From assembly GCF_000245735.1 (NCBI RefSeq), contig NZ_AHTH01000045.1:62001-126000 (forward strand): a DNA stretch of 64,000 nt, written 5' to 3'. Shown here one piece after another: positions 1 through 9,233 of the stretch. A program made the position numbers and the translations under genes. The DNA is from Alishewanella jeotgali KCTC 22429. Its GTDB lineage: Bacteria > Pseudomonadota > Gammaproteobacteria > Enterobacterales > Alteromonadaceae. Under the pieces are notes generated by a model, which saw only the letters and a list, made by a program, of their open reading frames with translations, ran no database searches and was not told the DNA's origin. The stretch's first letter is position 1. Every line of letters starts with the position of its first letter.

Positions 1-895
1 AGTCGATATGAATCATCTGCAAGGGGTGGCGGGTGATATCGGGCGTGGTATTACCATGATCACGCCGGATGGCGAGCGCACCTTTGTGATTGACCCCAGT
101 GATATGGATCAGCTGGCGCCGGACTATATTCCGACCCCCATTATTGCCGGTGCGGCGGCCTTTGTGGTCAGCGCTTATCCGCTTCGGGCAACAGGTCAAC
201 CGATCCAGCAGGCGATGTTAAAGGCGCTGGCCGATGCCAAAGCCCATCAGGTGCCGGTGGTGATGAGCCTGGGTACCCGCCATCTGGTAGAAGAAAACCG
301 CGCCCAGATCCTGCAAACCATTCATGATTACGTCAATGTGCTGGCGATGAACGAGCAGGAAGCCGAAGCCCTGACCGGGTTCCGCGATCCGCTGCTGGCA
401 GCCGAGGCGGCACTGGAAATTACCGATATGGTGTTGATCACCGCCGGGGCAGAGGGCTTGTATCTGTGTGGCTATACTGACGAGCGCACTAAACGCGAGA
501 GTTCAAATCCGATTAAGTCTGCCAGCCTGGCCGATTTTAACCGCTTTGAATTTAGCCGGCCAATGCTGCGCCGGCATTGCCAGCAGCCGCTGAAAGTCTA
601 TTCGCATATTGACCCTTACCTGGGCGGGCCGGAGCGGATTAAGAATACCAATGGTGCCGGAGATGGCGCCTTGTCGGCCATCCTGCACGATATGGCAGCT
701 AACAGCTATCATAAGCAGGTACAGCCGCTGTCGAGCAAGCATGAGTTGCCTTATCTGGCCTATTCGTCGTTTGCCCAGCTGTGTAAATATGCCAACCGGG
801 TCAGTTATGAGATCCTGGTGCAAAATGCCCCCAGGTTGTCTAAAGGCTTGCCAGAGCGCGAAGACAGCCTGGAAGAAGCCTACTGGGAGCGTTAA
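1..895 (+). CDS. gsk: Inosine/guanosine kinase, 3' part only
   Basis: This is the C-terminal ~297 residues of a ribokinase-family (PfkB) nucleoside kinase; the frame is open to the left edge, so the true start lies outside the window. The family phosphorylates inosine and guanosine with ATP in purine salvage. The ribokinase signature NTNGAGDGALSAI near the C-terminus contains the GAGD anion hole and catalytic aspartate. The E. coli Gsk is about 434 residues, so roughly the first third is missing here. The assignment to Gsk rather than another PfkB kinase rests on overall resemblance, including the long insert before the GAGD motif. arfB follows 6 bp downstream. Confidence 0.85.
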   Translation, partial: VDMNHLQGVAGDIGRGITMITPDGERTFVIDPSDMDQLAPDYIPTPIIAGAAAFVVSAYPLRATGQPIQQAMLKALADAKAHQVPVVMSLGTRHLVEENRAQILQTIHDYVNVLAMNEQEAEALTGFRDPLLAAEAALEITDMVLITAGAEGLYLCGYTDERTKRESSNPIKSASLADFNRFEFSRPMLRRHCQQPLKVYSHIDPYLGGPERIKNTNGAGDGALSAILHDMAANSYHKQVQPLSSKHELPYLAYSSFAQLCKYANRVSYEILVQNAPRLSKGLPEREDSLEEAYWER

Positions 896-901
896 GCCGC
901 C

Positions 902-1318
902 GTGCTAGCGATCACGGCTGATATTTATCTTGACGAAGAACTGCTAAGTTGGCAGTTTGTCCGCGCTTCTGGCCCGGGTGGTCAGCATGTCAATAAGGTG
1001 TCGACGGCGGTGCTGTTGCAGCTGGATATTCGCCAGTCTGGTTTGCCAGATTGGCTGCAGCAGCGCTTGTTAAAGCTTGCCGATCATCGCATCAGCCAAA
1101 GCGGTAAGATTACGATTAAATGTCAGCAGAGCCGCAGTCAGGAGCAAAACCGTGAACTGGCGCTGGCACAGCTGCTGGCACTGTTGCAAAGTGCCACTAA
1201 AACGCAGAAAAAACGGCTGGCGACTAAGCCCAGCTACAGCAGCCAGCAAAAGCGGCTGCAAAGCAAAAAGCAGCAAGGGCAAACCAAGGCGTTACGCCAG
1301 CAAAAGCGTTTTGACTAA
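902..1318 (+). CDS. arfB: Alternative ribosome-rescue factor / peptidyl-tRNA hydrolase ArfB
   Basis: This 138-residue protein resembles ArfB (YaeJ), which releases stalled nascent chains from ribosomes lacking a stop codon. The catalytic GGQ is at residues 26-28 in the context GPGGQHVNKVSTAV, typical of class I release-factor-like hydrolases. The C-terminal tail, from about residue 98, is strongly basic and rich in Lys, Arg and Gln, as expected for the segment that inserts into the empty mRNA channel. The length matches E. coli ArfB (140 residues). The start is GTG at 902, 6 bp after gsk, so the two may be co-transcribed. It converges with dbpA with a 5-bp gap. Confidence 0.9.
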   Translation: MLAITADIYLDEELLSWQFVRASGPGGQHVNKVSTAVLLQLDIRQSGLPDWLQQRLLKLADHRISQSGKITIKCQQSRSQEQNRELALAQLLALLQSATKTQKKRLATKPSYSSQQKRLQSKKQQGQTKALRQQKRFD

Positions 1319-1323
1319 GCCTG

Positions 1324-2709
1324 CTACACTACAGTTAATAACCAGGCACGAAAGCTGCGGCCTTTCATCTTACTGTGATTCAGCTGTTGTAACGCGGCTT
1401 TATAGGCATTGCGGCTGACCGCGACATAGGCCCGGAAATCCTGCAGCTGAATTTTACCAATTTCGGCAAACGCCAGTTTGTTATCGCGGGTCAGGGCGCC
1501 GACAATATCCGCCGGGCGTAATTTTTGTTTTTTACCGCCATCAATTTCCAGTGTCACCATGGCCGGCTGCCGCGGCTGATTGCTATTGGCGACAGGTAAC
1601 GGCAGCGGTTCAATTTCAATGGCAAAGGCTTGCTCCAGCGCGGCCAATTTGTGGCTGTCGTCGACGGTATACAGCGAGCAGGCTAAACCTTCGCTACCGG
1701 CACGACCGGTACGGCCGATACGGTGAGTATGGGTTTCGACATCATGCGCCAGCTGATAATTGATCACCAGATCCAACTTTTCGATATCCAGACCGCGGGC
1801 GGCGACATCGGTCGCCACTAACAGCTGCAAACTGCCATTAGCAAATTGCAGCAGTTGCTGTTCGCGCTCGCGTTGCTCCAGATCGCCATGCAGGGCGGCG
1901 ACACTAAAGCCCTGTTGCTGTAATTCACTATACAGCTGCTGTACTTCTTTGCGGGTATTGGCAAAGATCACGCAGCTATCGGGCTGCAGCGCCAGTAATA
2001 AGCGTTTAACCGCTTCACTGCGGCTATGTTGCTCCAGCAGATAAAATTGTTGTGCAATGCGTGCTGCCTGCGCCGGGCTATCGATAATGATCACCTCGGG
2101 CTGATCTAGCTGCGCCTGCGCCAGTTTTTTTACCTCCGGCGCAAAGGTCGCACTGAACAGCAGCTGTTGTTTGGTTTGTGGCAGTGCCGCCAGAATTTGC
2201 TCCAGTTCAGTGGCAAAGCCCATTTCCAGCATGCGATCCGCTTCATCCAGTACCAGTTGTGAAACTTCGGCAAGGTCCAGCCGCTGTTGCTGCAAATGAT
2301 CAAGCACCCGTCCCGGCGTACCCACGATAATATGGGCACCATGTTCCAATGACAGGATCTGGCCTTTGGCTGGCACGCCGCCACACAATGTCAGCACCTT
2401 AATATTGTGAATACCGCGCGCCAGCAGACGGATTTCGCTGGCCACCTGTTCGGCCAGCTCGCGGGTTGGACACAGCACCAGACTTTGAATGCGAAACCGG
2501 CCGACATTCAGTTTACTGAGTAAACCCAGCGCAAAGGCTGCCGTTTTACCTGAGCCGGTCGCCGCTTGGGCAAACACATCTTTACCCGCCAGGATGGCCG
2601 GTAAGCTGGCGCTTTGTACCGCCGTTGCCTGGGCAAAGTTAAGCTCTTGCAGGGTTTTTAATAAGGCTGGGGATAGGGCGAAATCGGAAAAGGGGCGGCA
2701 CTCAATCAC
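1324..2709 (-). CDS. dbpA: ATP-dependent RNA helicase DbpA
   Basis: This 461-residue DEAD-box helicase is of the DbpA type, which acts in maturation of the 50S subunit by binding 23S rRNA hairpin 92. Walker A AATGSGKT (about residues 49-56), the DEAD motif in VLDEADRMLEMGF, SAT in FSATFAPEV, and the HRIGRTGRAG motif are all present. The C-terminal ~75 residues, starting around KKQKLRPADIVGAL, fit the DbpA RNA-binding domain. E. coli DbpA is 457 residues. The gene stands in its own leftward unit. Its upstream region (2710-2856) contains a short 14-bp near-repeat (CAAATTATAGAGCA followed by CAAATTACAGAGCA, 2771-2798). Confidence 0.92.
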   Translation of the reverse strand: MIECRPFSDFALSPALLKTLQELNFAQATAVQSASLPAILAGKDVFAQAATGSGKTAAFALGLLSKLNVGRFRIQSLVLCPTRELAEQVASEIRLLARGIHNIKVLTLCGGVPAKGQILSLEHGAHIIVGTPGRVLDHLQQQRLDLAEVSQLVLDEADRMLEMGFATELEQILAALPQTKQQLLFSATFAPEVKKLAQAQLDQPEVIIIDSPAQAARIAQQFYLLEQHSRSEAVKRLLLALQPDSCVIFANTRKEVQQLYSELQQQGFSVAALHGDLEQREREQQLLQFANGSLQLLVATDVAARGLDIEKLDLVINYQLAHDVETHTHRIGRTGRAGSEGLACSLYTVDDSHKLAALEQAFAIEIEPLPLPVANSNQPRQPAMVTLEIDGGKKQKLRPADIVGALTRDNKLAFAEIGKIQLQDFRAYVAVSRNAYKAALQQLNHSKMKGRSFRAWLLTVV

Positions 2710-2856
2710 AGGTATTACTCAGCTAAGGTTACGCTGACCCGGTGTCTGCGTACAGCAGCGCACTATAACACAAATTATAGAGCACAAATTACAGAGCACA
2801 AATGGCGTTGGAAATTTTGCCGCTGCAGCGCCGGGAATGACAGCGCCAGCGGCGGC

Positions 2857-3807
2857 TTATTCTGCCACCTGAGTAACAGGCTGCTCTTTAAAGGTCGCCA
2901 GTTGTAACTGGGTGCTGGCTTTGGTTTGCAGCATCGAGACCAGCGAGTCCCAGCGCACATTGCGCTCTTTTTCGAAGATCAGATCAAAGTTACCGGAATC
3001 CCAGTCAACAAAGTGCTGTGGGTTTAGTGAGCGATCCAAAAAATGGATCTCATAGTGCAGATGTGGTGCGGTAGAACTGCCGGTATTGCCCGAGGTGGCA
3101 ATTAATTGCCCCTTGTGTACGAAGGTACCACCAGTGACTTTAAAATCCTGTAGATGGGCGTAAAGCGTGGAGAAACCAAAGGCATGGCGGATTTTTAGCA
3201 GATTACCGTAACCACTATTACTTTTACGTACCAGTTCTACTACACCATCAGCCGGGGCATAAATCGGGGTACCACGCGGCGCAGTCAGGTCGATGCCATT
3301 ATGATGCTGGCGCTTGCCCAGAATCGGGTGCGTGCGGACACCAAAGCGCGACGTTCTTTTATCAAAATCCAGCGGTGAACCATTAGGTACCAGTTGCAGC
3401 ATCGCCATCCGGGCGCTGGAAGTGACGGTTGCCAGATCCAGCCGGCTCTCCAGACCCTGATCATGGTTATGCTCTAATCCCAGGCTTAGTTCAATTTCTT
3501 CCAGACGCTGACTGACTAAGGCCATCTCGTCCTGCTTTAACGTCAGCTCCTGCTCCAGTGTATCGCGGGTTTCCGTTAATTGCGCCAGTTGCTGCTGCAA
3601 TGCCGAGGTTTGCTCAGCCAGCAGTTGTTGCTCGGCTTTAGCCGAGTCGACGGTATACATCAGATAATGAATCACCGCAGCGGTAATTAACACCGAAAAC
3701 AGCAGTACCCACAAGCCAATAACGGCATTGCGTTTCACGATATTACTGATATTGAAGTGTCGGGTACCATGTACGCTTGAGACGGAAATTATTATACGAT
3801 CTTTCAT
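2857..3807 (-). CDS. M23-family (LytM-type) membrane-anchored peptidase
   Basis: This cytoplasmic-membrane protein has a periplasmic zinc metallopeptidase domain that is likely to cleave peptidoglycan crosslinks or activate amidases. With the ATG at 3807 it has about 316 residues: a short cytoplasmic head, one membrane segment (AVIGLWVLLFSVLITAAVIH), a Gln/Glu/Leu-rich coiled coil, then the peptidase domain. Both M23 zinc motifs are present: HNGIDLTAP (HxxxD) and HLHYEIHF (HxH). A TTG 45 bp further upstream would add 15 residues, but ATG gives a normal short N-terminus before the membrane helix. It is similar to the YebA/MepM and Shewanella M23 proteins; no specific symbol is justified. Confidence 0.85.
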   Translation of the reverse strand: MKDRIIISVSSVHGTRHFNISNIVKRNAVIGLWVLLFSVLITAAVIHYLMYTVDSAKAEQQLLAEQTSALQQQLAQLTETRDTLEQELTLKQDEMALVSQRLEEIELSLGLEHNHDQGLESRLDLATVTSSARMAMLQLVPNGSPLDFDKRTSRFGVRTHPILGKRQHHNGIDLTAPRGTPIYAPADGVVELVRKSNSGYGNLLKIRHAFGFSTLYAHLQDFKVTGGTFVHKGQLIATSGNTGSSTAPHLHYEIHFLDRSLNPQHFVDWDSGNFDLIFEKERNVRWDSLVSMLQTKASTQLQLATFKEQPVTQVAE

Positions 3808-3959
3808 CAGCGCGAATTGTTTACTCTGTAACCAGTTGTTGACCAACAGCAAAAATAGGGGGCTTTACCGGTACTGTCAAGCACTTTGTCAGTTGCGGAC
3901 AGCAGGCGCCAACGCAGATTGTTGCTGGCGCCTTGATTTATTTCACATATCAGAAACAC

Positions 3960-4445
3960 TTAATGTCCGGCGTGACCGTCGATGCCATGGGCATGACCAT
4001 GTGCCAGTTCTTCCTCAGTGGCATCGCGTACCGCGATCACTTCCACATCAAACTGCAGTTCAAAGCCGGCCAGCGGGTGGTTGCCATCGACAACGACTTC
4101 TTCCTCTGACACATCAATAATGATGACCGGCTGTTCGCGACCATCCGGGCCTGAGGCACGAAAGCGCATACCCACAGCAACGTCCATCCCTTCAAACATA
4201 GAACGCGGCACGGCTTGTACCAGCTGGTCGTGGCGCTCGCCATAAGCGTCTGCTGCTGCAATGGTGCTGCTAAATTTGTCGCCGGCGGCTTTACCGGCCA
4301 GGGCTTGTTCCAGACCCGGGATCAGCGCGCCCTGACCGAACATAAATACCAGAGGCTCGCCACCGGCAGAAGAATCGAGTTGGTTACCCTTGCTATCGGT
4401 AACGGTGTAATGAATGGCGACAACTTTGTCTTGCGAAATGGTCAT
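3960..4445 (-). CDS. slyD: FKBP-type peptidyl-prolyl isomerase SlyD
   Basis: This 161-residue SlyD-type isomerase/chaperone assists folding and, in enterobacteria, nickel delivery to hydrogenase. The FKBP core begins with VVAIHYTVTDSKGNQLDSS and continues with PLVFMFGQGALIPGLEQAL. The insert-in-flap chaperone domain lies around residues 70-130 (VQAVPRSMFEG). The C-terminus is short and histidine-rich (HGHAHGIDGHAGH), a shortened version of the metal-binding tail of E. coli SlyD (196 residues). The gene lies 9 bp downstream of ygfZ on the same strand, so joint transcription is likely. Confidence 0.9.
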   Translation of the reverse strand: MTISQDKVVAIHYTVTDSKGNQLDSSAGGEPLVFMFGQGALIPGLEQALAGKAAGDKFSSTIAAADAYGERHDQLVQAVPRSMFEGMDVAVGMRFRASGPDGREQPVIIIDVSEEEVVVDGNHPLAGFELQFDVEVIAVRDATEEELAHGHAHGIDGHAGH

Positions 4446-4454
4446 GCGAACCTC

Positions 4455-5426
4455 TTAATTGAGTGAATAAGGTAGAGCGTGCTGGCTGAGTAGCAATGGC
4501 TGCTCGCCGGCCAGCCGTAACGAATCTGCCGGTGTTATGTCATTAGGCAGCAACGCCAGCAGCCACAGCTGCCGGTTAACGTTAACCGCATTGATTACCT
4601 GGCCGATCCGGCGCCAGTTAGTATCCAGTTGTAGTTCAATGTCGGCACCGGCCACCGGTGTTTCATCGGTTTCGGCACTGAGAATATAGGCCGCTCTTTT
4701 ATTGCCACCACGGTATTTCAAGCGCGCAACAGTCTCCTGACCAATATAACAGCCCTTGGTAAAGCTAATGCCATCTACCGCTTGTAAGTTAAGCATTTGT
4801 GGCACCAGTTCGCCAATCAGGGGTTGCTCTAAATAGGCCAGGCCATGGCGGATATGCTGCTCCAGCCAGAGCGTCGGCGCGGCCAGTGGCAGCTGCGCCT
4901 GTTGCAGGCTGGCCAGTTCAGTTTGCGGCAATACCAGCAAATAATGATCCATAGCCAGGCAAAGCAGGCTGAGTGCACCGTTACGCACCAGCTGACCGGC
5001 GGCTTGCGGCACCGCAAACCCCAGTTGTCGGATTAAACTCTGGCTCTCAGAGCCGGCTAAGCCGAACACAGCATAGGGTTGTTCGCTTTGGTCAAAGCTG
5101 ACTTTAGAAAAGACACCAAACTTTTTCCACTGCACTAATGAGGCCTGCAATTCATCCCGAAAAGCCACGACCAGCAGATCCTCACCTTGTGCAAACAAAT
5201 GAAAAACCGACCACATCTTGCCCTTGGCGTCGCAATGGGCGCCGCGCAGGAAATTGTCTGCTGTCAGTTGATTGAGATCGCAGGTGGTTTGTCCTTGCAA
5301 ATATTTACGGTTATCAGGGCCGCTAATCTTCAGCACCTGAAAGCCAGGAAGTGGACTTAGGAAAGCCGGTTGAACTTCTGTTGATAAAGCTGCGTATTGT
5401 TCTGCGCTGAGCCAGGATGTCTGCAT
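4455..5426 (-). CDS. ygfZ: Folate-binding Fe-S / tRNA-modification factor YgfZ
   Basis: This 323-residue protein of the GcvT-like YgfZ family supports biogenesis or repair of some iron-sulfur enzymes, including MiaB, in a folate-dependent way. The family signature K-G-C-Y-x-G-Q-E is seen in FTKGCYIGQETVARLKYRGG at about residues 223-242, with the conserved cysteine. The length agrees with E. coli YgfZ (326). It sits divergent from sdhE-ygfX across about 118 bp. The same neighbourhood (ygfZ beside sdhE/ygfX) is seen in enterobacteria, which supports the call. Confidence 0.92.
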   Translation of the reverse strand: MQTSWLSAEQYAALSTEVQPAFLSPLPGFQVLKISGPDNRKYLQGQTTCDLNQLTADNFLRGAHCDAKGKMWSVFHLFAQGEDLLVVAFRDELQASLVQWKKFGVFSKVSFDQSEQPYAVFGLAGSESQSLIRQLGFAVPQAAGQLVRNGALSLLCLAMDHYLLVLPQTELASLQQAQLPLAAPTLWLEQHIRHGLAYLEQPLIGELVPQMLNLQAVDGISFTKGCYIGQETVARLKYRGGNKRAAYILSAETDETPVAGADIELQLDTNWRRIGQVINAVNVNRQLWLLALLPNDITPADSLRLAGEQPLLLSQHALPYSLN

Positions 5427-5544
5427 AATATGTAACGCTTAAGCTGATAATAAAAGGTAGATTGGGGCGAGGCACAAAAGCTCAACCCTGGATCCGGAAT
5501 TTTGTTAAGATACCGCCAAAACGCCTAAATTGCGAGGAATCCCG

Positions 5545-5796
5545 ATGTCTCAATTAATGAGTAAACCGAAATTACGCTGGGCCTGCCGCCGCGGCATGCT
5601 GGAACTGGATGTGTTACTGGCTCCCTTTGTCGAAGAGGGCTATGACGCCCTGACTGAGCAGCAGAAAGCGGATTTCGAGCGTTTACTGGCCTGTGATGAT
5701 CCAGACCTGTTCGCCTGGTTTATGGGGCACGCCCGTTCGACCGATAGCGCCATCCAGGCATTAATTGAGTTGATTGTGAATCGTGTCCGGGTATAG
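5545..5796 (+). CDS. sdhE: Succinate dehydrogenase flavinylation factor SdhE
   Basis: This small (83-residue) cytoplasmic protein promotes covalent FAD attachment to SdhA and FrdA. The RGxxE motif that contacts the flavoprotein is present as RRGMLELD near residues 12-19, followed by the usual acidic helices (DDPDLFAWFMG). The ATG at 5545 is preferred over an upstream ATG at 5530 because GAGG at 5534-5537 is correctly spaced ahead of it. It overlaps the start of ygfX by 14 bp, indicating translational coupling. In older literature this pair is called cptBA or YgfY/YgfX. Confidence 0.92.
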   Translation: MSQLMSKPKLRWACRRGMLELDVLLAPFVEEGYDALTEQQKADFERLLACDDPDLFAWFMGHARSTDSAIQALIELIVNRVRV

Positions 5797-6211
5797 CCTG
5801 GCGCTTAACACTTCGTTATTACGGCGCAGGCTGTTGCTGGCCGCCGGCGCTGCGCTGGCGCTGCTGTATTTGCTGCTGCCGTTGCAGGGCAGCAGTTATC
5901 TGCTGGCGTGGTTAAGCCTGACTGCCTGGTTTTATCTGTTATGGTCCAGCAAGGCTGCGTCCGCCTCTGCGTTATTGCTGGATGCTGAGGGTGGGCTGCG
6001 TTGGTTAGATTCAACGCTCTCTGCCGGCAGTTGGCGGCCAGGCAGTGTTATCAGTCGCTATGCTACGCTGTTATGCTGGACAGATACCCAAGGTCGGCGT
6101 CAGCAGCAATGGCTGTTCGCCGACCAGTTTTCTGCCGCCGATTACCGTAGTCTGGCGCGCTGGCTATATACCCAGCGCTGGCGACATAACCCGGATCCGG
6201 TTAAAAATTAG
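5783..6211 (+). CDS. ygfX: YgfX-family membrane protein
   Basis: This 142-residue protein has two closely spaced N-terminal membrane segments (about residues 16-32 and 38-55) followed by a soluble C-terminal domain ending in [21 protein letters not shown], the recognisable YgfX/CptA pattern. YgfX was described in E. coli as a membrane toxin that acts on FtsZ/MreB and is neutralised by its neighbour; whether it acts as a toxin generally is disputed. The start is GTG inside the end of sdhE. Its 3' end overlaps the convergent nadB by 11 bp. Confidence 0.75.
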   Translation: MSGYSLALNTSLLRRRLLLAAGAALALLYLLLPLQGSSYLLAWLSLTAWFYLLWSSKAASASALLLDAEGGLRWLDSTLSAGSWRPGSVISRYATLLCWTDTQGRRQQQWLFADQFSAADYRSLARWLYTQRWRHNPDPVKN

Positions 6212-7808
6212 CGGGTTGTAAAATGCTGGGTTGGCTGTTAGCCAGTTGCTGTGGGTAATCCAGGTTGTAATGTAAGCCACGGCTTTCTTTACGCTGCATT
6301 GCGCAGCGGATAATCAGCTCCGCCACCTGTACCAGATTTCGCAGCTCCAGCAGATTATGGCTCACGCGGAAGTGGCTGTAGTAATCCTGAATTTCTTGTT
6401 GTAACAACTCCACCCGATGCAGGGCACGTTCCAGCCGTTTGTTGGTGCGAACAATGCCAACGTAATCCCACATAAAGAGTCTGAGTTCATGCCAGTTATG
6501 GGTGATCACCACCTCTTCATCTGAGTTGCTGACCCGGCTTTCATCCCAGGCTGGAATACTCAGGTTTTGCAGGTTGTTGACCGGCTGCTGCAGGATATGC
6601 CGGGCCGCAGCCTGCGCAAACACAATACATTCAAGCAAGGAGTTCGAGGCCATCCGGTTGGCGCCATGCAGGCCGGTATAAGCCACCTCACCGATAGCAT
6701 ACAGATTATCCAGATCGGTTTGACCATGCAGATTGGTCATCACACCGCCACAGGTATAGTGCGCCGCCGGCACTACCGGAATCGGCTCTTTGGTAATATC
6801 AATACCGACGCTTAAACATTTGGCATAAATGGTAGGGAAGTGCTCGATAATAAAATCTTTTGGTTGATGGCTGATATCCAGCAATACTGACTTGGCACCC
6901 AAACGCTTCATCTCAAAATCGATGGCGCGGGCGACGATATCCCGCGGCGCTAATTCTGCTCTTTCGTCAAAATCCGGCATAAAACGGCTACCATCCGGCC
7001 GCTTCAGATAAGCGCCTTCGCCGCGCATCGCCTCGGTGATCAGAAAATTGGGCGCTGCCGGATGATACAGACTGGTGGGGTGGAATTGGTTAAATTCCAT
7101 ATTGGCCACCCGGCAGCCGGCGCGCCAGGCCATCGCAATACCGTCGCCACTGGCCACGTCCGGATTGCTGGTGTAAAGATAAACCTTACTGGCGCCGCCA
7201 GTCGCCAACGCCACCGCCTGGGCCCGGATGGTTTCTACCCGGCTGGCCGCTTTATTCCAGACATAGGCACCATAGCAACGTTTTGGATCCAGCCCGAGCT
7301 TTTTACCGGTGATCAGATCAACTGCGTTATAGTTTTCCAGCAACACGATATTCGGATGCTGTCGCACCTGATCGACCAGGGTGATCTGCACCGCACGGCC
7401 GGTTGCATCGGCCGCATGCAGAATGCGTCTATGGCTATGGCCGCCTTCACGGGTCAGATGATATTTCATGCTGCCATCGCTATCCTGATACTGATCGAAG
7501 GGCACGCCCTGAGCAATCAGCCATTGCATCGCGGCCTTGGCGTGTTCGGCAGTAAATTGTACGGCGGCGGGATCACAGAGTCCGGCGCCTGCTACCAGTG
7601 TATCGTTAACATGGGACGCAATACTGTCATTTTCGTCAAACACAGCGGCAATACCCCCCTGGGCATACAGGGTCGAGCCCTCACGCAGTGGGCCCTTGCT
7701 CAGCACCAGCACCCGCCGCTGATCGGCTAATTGCAGCGCCAGCGACAAGCCGGCGGCGCCACTGCCGATAATTAAAACGTCACAAAGATGTTCATTTGCC
7801 TGTGTCAT
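6201..7808 (-). CDS. nadB: L-aspartate oxidase NadB
   Basis: This FAD-dependent L-aspartate oxidase carries out the first step of de novo NAD synthesis (L-aspartate to iminoaspartate). The dinucleotide fold [19 protein letters not shown] is at the N-terminus, [15 protein letters not shown] follows, and the substrate-loop region includes [10 protein letters not shown]. The C-terminal helical domain is of succinate dehydrogenase flavoprotein type. With the ATG at 7808 it has 535 residues (E. coli 540). GTG at 7817 is an alternative start. It is divergent from rpoE, as in E. coli, where nadB and rpoE are also adjacent and divergent. Confidence 0.95.
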   Translation of the reverse strand: MTQANEHLCDVLIIGSGAAGLSLALQLADQRRVLVLSKGPLREGSTLYAQGGIAAVFDENDSIASHVNDTLVAGAGLCDPAAVQFTAEHAKAAMQWLIAQGVPFDQYQDSDGSMKYHLTREGGHSHRRILHAADATGRAVQITLVDQVRQHPNIVLLENYNAVDLITGKKLGLDPKRCYGAYVWNKAASRVETIRAQAVALATGGASKVYLYTSNPDVASGDGIAMAWRAGCRVANMEFNQFHPTSLYHPAAPNFLITEAMRGEGAYLKRPDGSRFMPDFDERAELAPRDIVARAIDFEMKRLGAKSVLLDISHQPKDFIIEHFPTIYAKCLSVGIDITKEPIPVVPAAHYTCGGVMTNLHGQTDLDNLYAIGEVAYTGLHGANRMASNSLLECIVFAQAAARHILQQPVNNLQNLSIPAWDESRVSNSDEEVVITHNWHELRLFMWDYVGIVRTNKRLERALHRVELLQQEIQDYYSHFRVSHNLLELRNLVQVAELIIRCAMQRKESRGLHYNLDYPQQLANSQPSILQPANF

Positions 7809-7919
7809 ACGATACACTTAACTCTATTAATGGCTCTGAAAAATGCGCAGAAACAGCCGGTTTTACCGGCAGTGCCGGATTTAAGATCAGGTTATTCTAG
7901 CCTTTTTGTGACAGTTAGC

Positions 7920-7948
7920 AGAACTATTTATTCAGCTTGCAGTCATAA
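7920..7948 (+). promoter_or_regulatory. Possible sigma-E autoregulatory promoter of rpoE
   Basis: AGAACTA (7920-7926) lies 16 bp upstream of TCATA (7943-7947), about 65 bp before the rpoE start. This resembles the sigma-E consensus (GGAACTT, 16-17 bp, TCNNA). Autoregulation of rpoE from such a promoter is established in E. coli. The -35 box deviates at the first base and at the end, so the match is suggestive only. Confidence 0.4.
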
Positions 7949-8013
7949 TCAGTACGCTTGACTGGCGCCACTCAGAAACAACACCTATTGCATTACAGGG
8001 GCAGGCTCAAAGA

Positions 8014-8589
8014 ATGAGCGAGCAAGAATTAGATTGGCAAATCGTCCAGCGGGTACAACAAGGGGATAAAGCGGCGTTTAACGTGCTGGTAAAAAAATAT
8101 CAGCACCGGATCGCGAACTTAATTTCCCGCTATGTCTCTAATCACGGAGATGTTGCAGATGTAGTACAGGAAGCCTTTATTAAAGCCTATCGGGCGATAC
8201 CGGGCTTCCGTGGTGAAAGTGCGTTTTATACCTGGCTGTATCGGATTGCGGTTAACAGCGCGAAGAACTATCTGGTCGCGAATAACCGTAAACCACCGGC
8301 CAGCGATGTGGACGCGGAAGATGCGGAATATTTTGAAGGTAGCGATGCCCTGAAAGAGCAGGACTCCCCGGAACGCTTGTTGTTGTCCGAGGAAATCCGG
8401 CAGGTGGTATTCGGCACCATTGATAAATTGCCTGATGAACTGCGCACGGCTATTACCCTGCGTGAGTTAGAAGGGCTAAGTTATGAAGAAATCGCTGAAG
8501 TAATGGAATGCCCGATCGGGACAGTACGCAGTCGGATCTTCCGGGCCCGTGAAGCGATAGATGCTCAGCTGAAACCTTTGGTAGGTTAG
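8014..8589 (+). CDS. rpoE: RNA polymerase sigma-E factor
   Basis: This 191-residue ECF sigma factor directs transcription of the envelope stress regulon. Region 2 is visible (KYQHRIANLISRYV, DVVQEAFIKAYRAI, FYTWLYRIAVNSAKN) and region 4 ends with LSYEEIAEVMECPIGTVRSR. The length is identical to E. coli RpoE (191). It is followed by rseA, rseB and rseC in the standard order, so the regulation by membrane-bound anti-sigma factor and regulated proteolysis can be assumed. Confidence 0.98.
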   Translation: MSEQELDWQIVQRVQQGDKAAFNVLVKKYQHRIANLISRYVSNHGDVADVVQEAFIKAYRAIPGFRGESAFYTWLYRIAVNSAKNYLVANNRKPPASDVDAEDAEYFEGSDALKEQDSPERLLLSEEIRQVVFGTIDKLPDELRTAITLRELEGLSYEEIAEVMECPIGTVRSRIFRAREAIDAQLKPLVG

Positions 8590-8623
8590 GCTAAACCCAG
8601 CAAGTACCTTGACAGGAAACTTT

Positions 8624-9232
8624 ATGTTGTCAGAGAAGCAGGAATGGCTGTCAGAAGCCGCAGATAATCAGCCGCTAACGGCCGCGCAACTGGATGCCTT
8701 GTTGCAGCAGCGCGAGCCACAGCAGACGCTGGAGCGCTATCAGTTGATGGGTGCTATATTGCGTAATGAAGATGCCAGTGTGCTGCCGGCGGATTTCAGT
8801 GAACGCTTTGCTGCCCGTCTGGAGCAGGAAGCAACCTATCAGTTGCAACCGCAGCATAGCCTGCTAAGCCGGTTGCGCGGTACCCTGCAACAGGCTGCGA
8901 ATGCGCAGTGGTTTAAGCCGGCAGCGCAGGGTGCTATCGCGGCCGGTGTGGCGCTGGTGGCGGTTTTTGGCGTACAGCAATATCAGCAGCCACTGGAGCA
9001 GGAACTGATGTTACCGACTCCGGTGCTGCAAACCCGGCCGGTAGCCGGTTTTGCGACGCCGGTCAGTTTAAGCCAGACTTCGGTTGAAAGCCGCTTCGCT
9101 GAGCAGGAGCAGCAGGCGATGCTGGAACAGCAACGACGGTTACAAGCTTTGTTGCAGGCCCACCGCCAGCAGGTGCGTTTAATGGAGCAACCACAAGCGC
9201 AGCAGGAACCGGAACAGCAAGAGCCGCGTTAA
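8624..9232 (+). CDS. rseA: Sigma-E anti-sigma factor RseA
   Basis: This is a single-pass inner-membrane anti-sigma factor. The N-terminal cytoplasmic part (about 95 residues) would hold RpoE; a membrane segment follows (AAQGAIAAGVALVAVFGV), then a Gln-rich periplasmic tail that binds RseB. The ATG at 8624 is chosen over 8609 because AGGAAA at 8612-8617 is well placed. The periplasmic tail is unusually glutamine-rich with EQQ/QQEP repeats at the end. The stop is 1 bp before the rseB start, consistent with an operon. Confidence 0.93.
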   Translation: MLSEKQEWLSEAADNQPLTAAQLDALLQQREPQQTLERYQLMGAILRNEDASVLPADFSERFAARLEQEATYQLQPQHSLLSRLRGTLQQAANAQWFKPAAQGAIAAGVALVAVFGVQQYQQPLEQELMLPTPVLQTRPVAGFATPVSLSQTSVESRFAEQEQQAMLEQQRRLQALLQAHRQQVRLMEQPQAQQEPEQQEPR

Positions 9233-9233
9233 C

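Noticed and set aside
5530-6211. sdhE-ygfX as a new toxin-antitoxin pair
   Set aside because: SdhE is a flavinylation factor and the pair is a known conserved core arrangement; the toxin interpretation of YgfX is disputed and not specific to this window.
7062-7730. 222-residue plus-strand open frame
   Set aside because: It is fully antisense to nadB; the nadB frame carries all family motifs, and this one has none.
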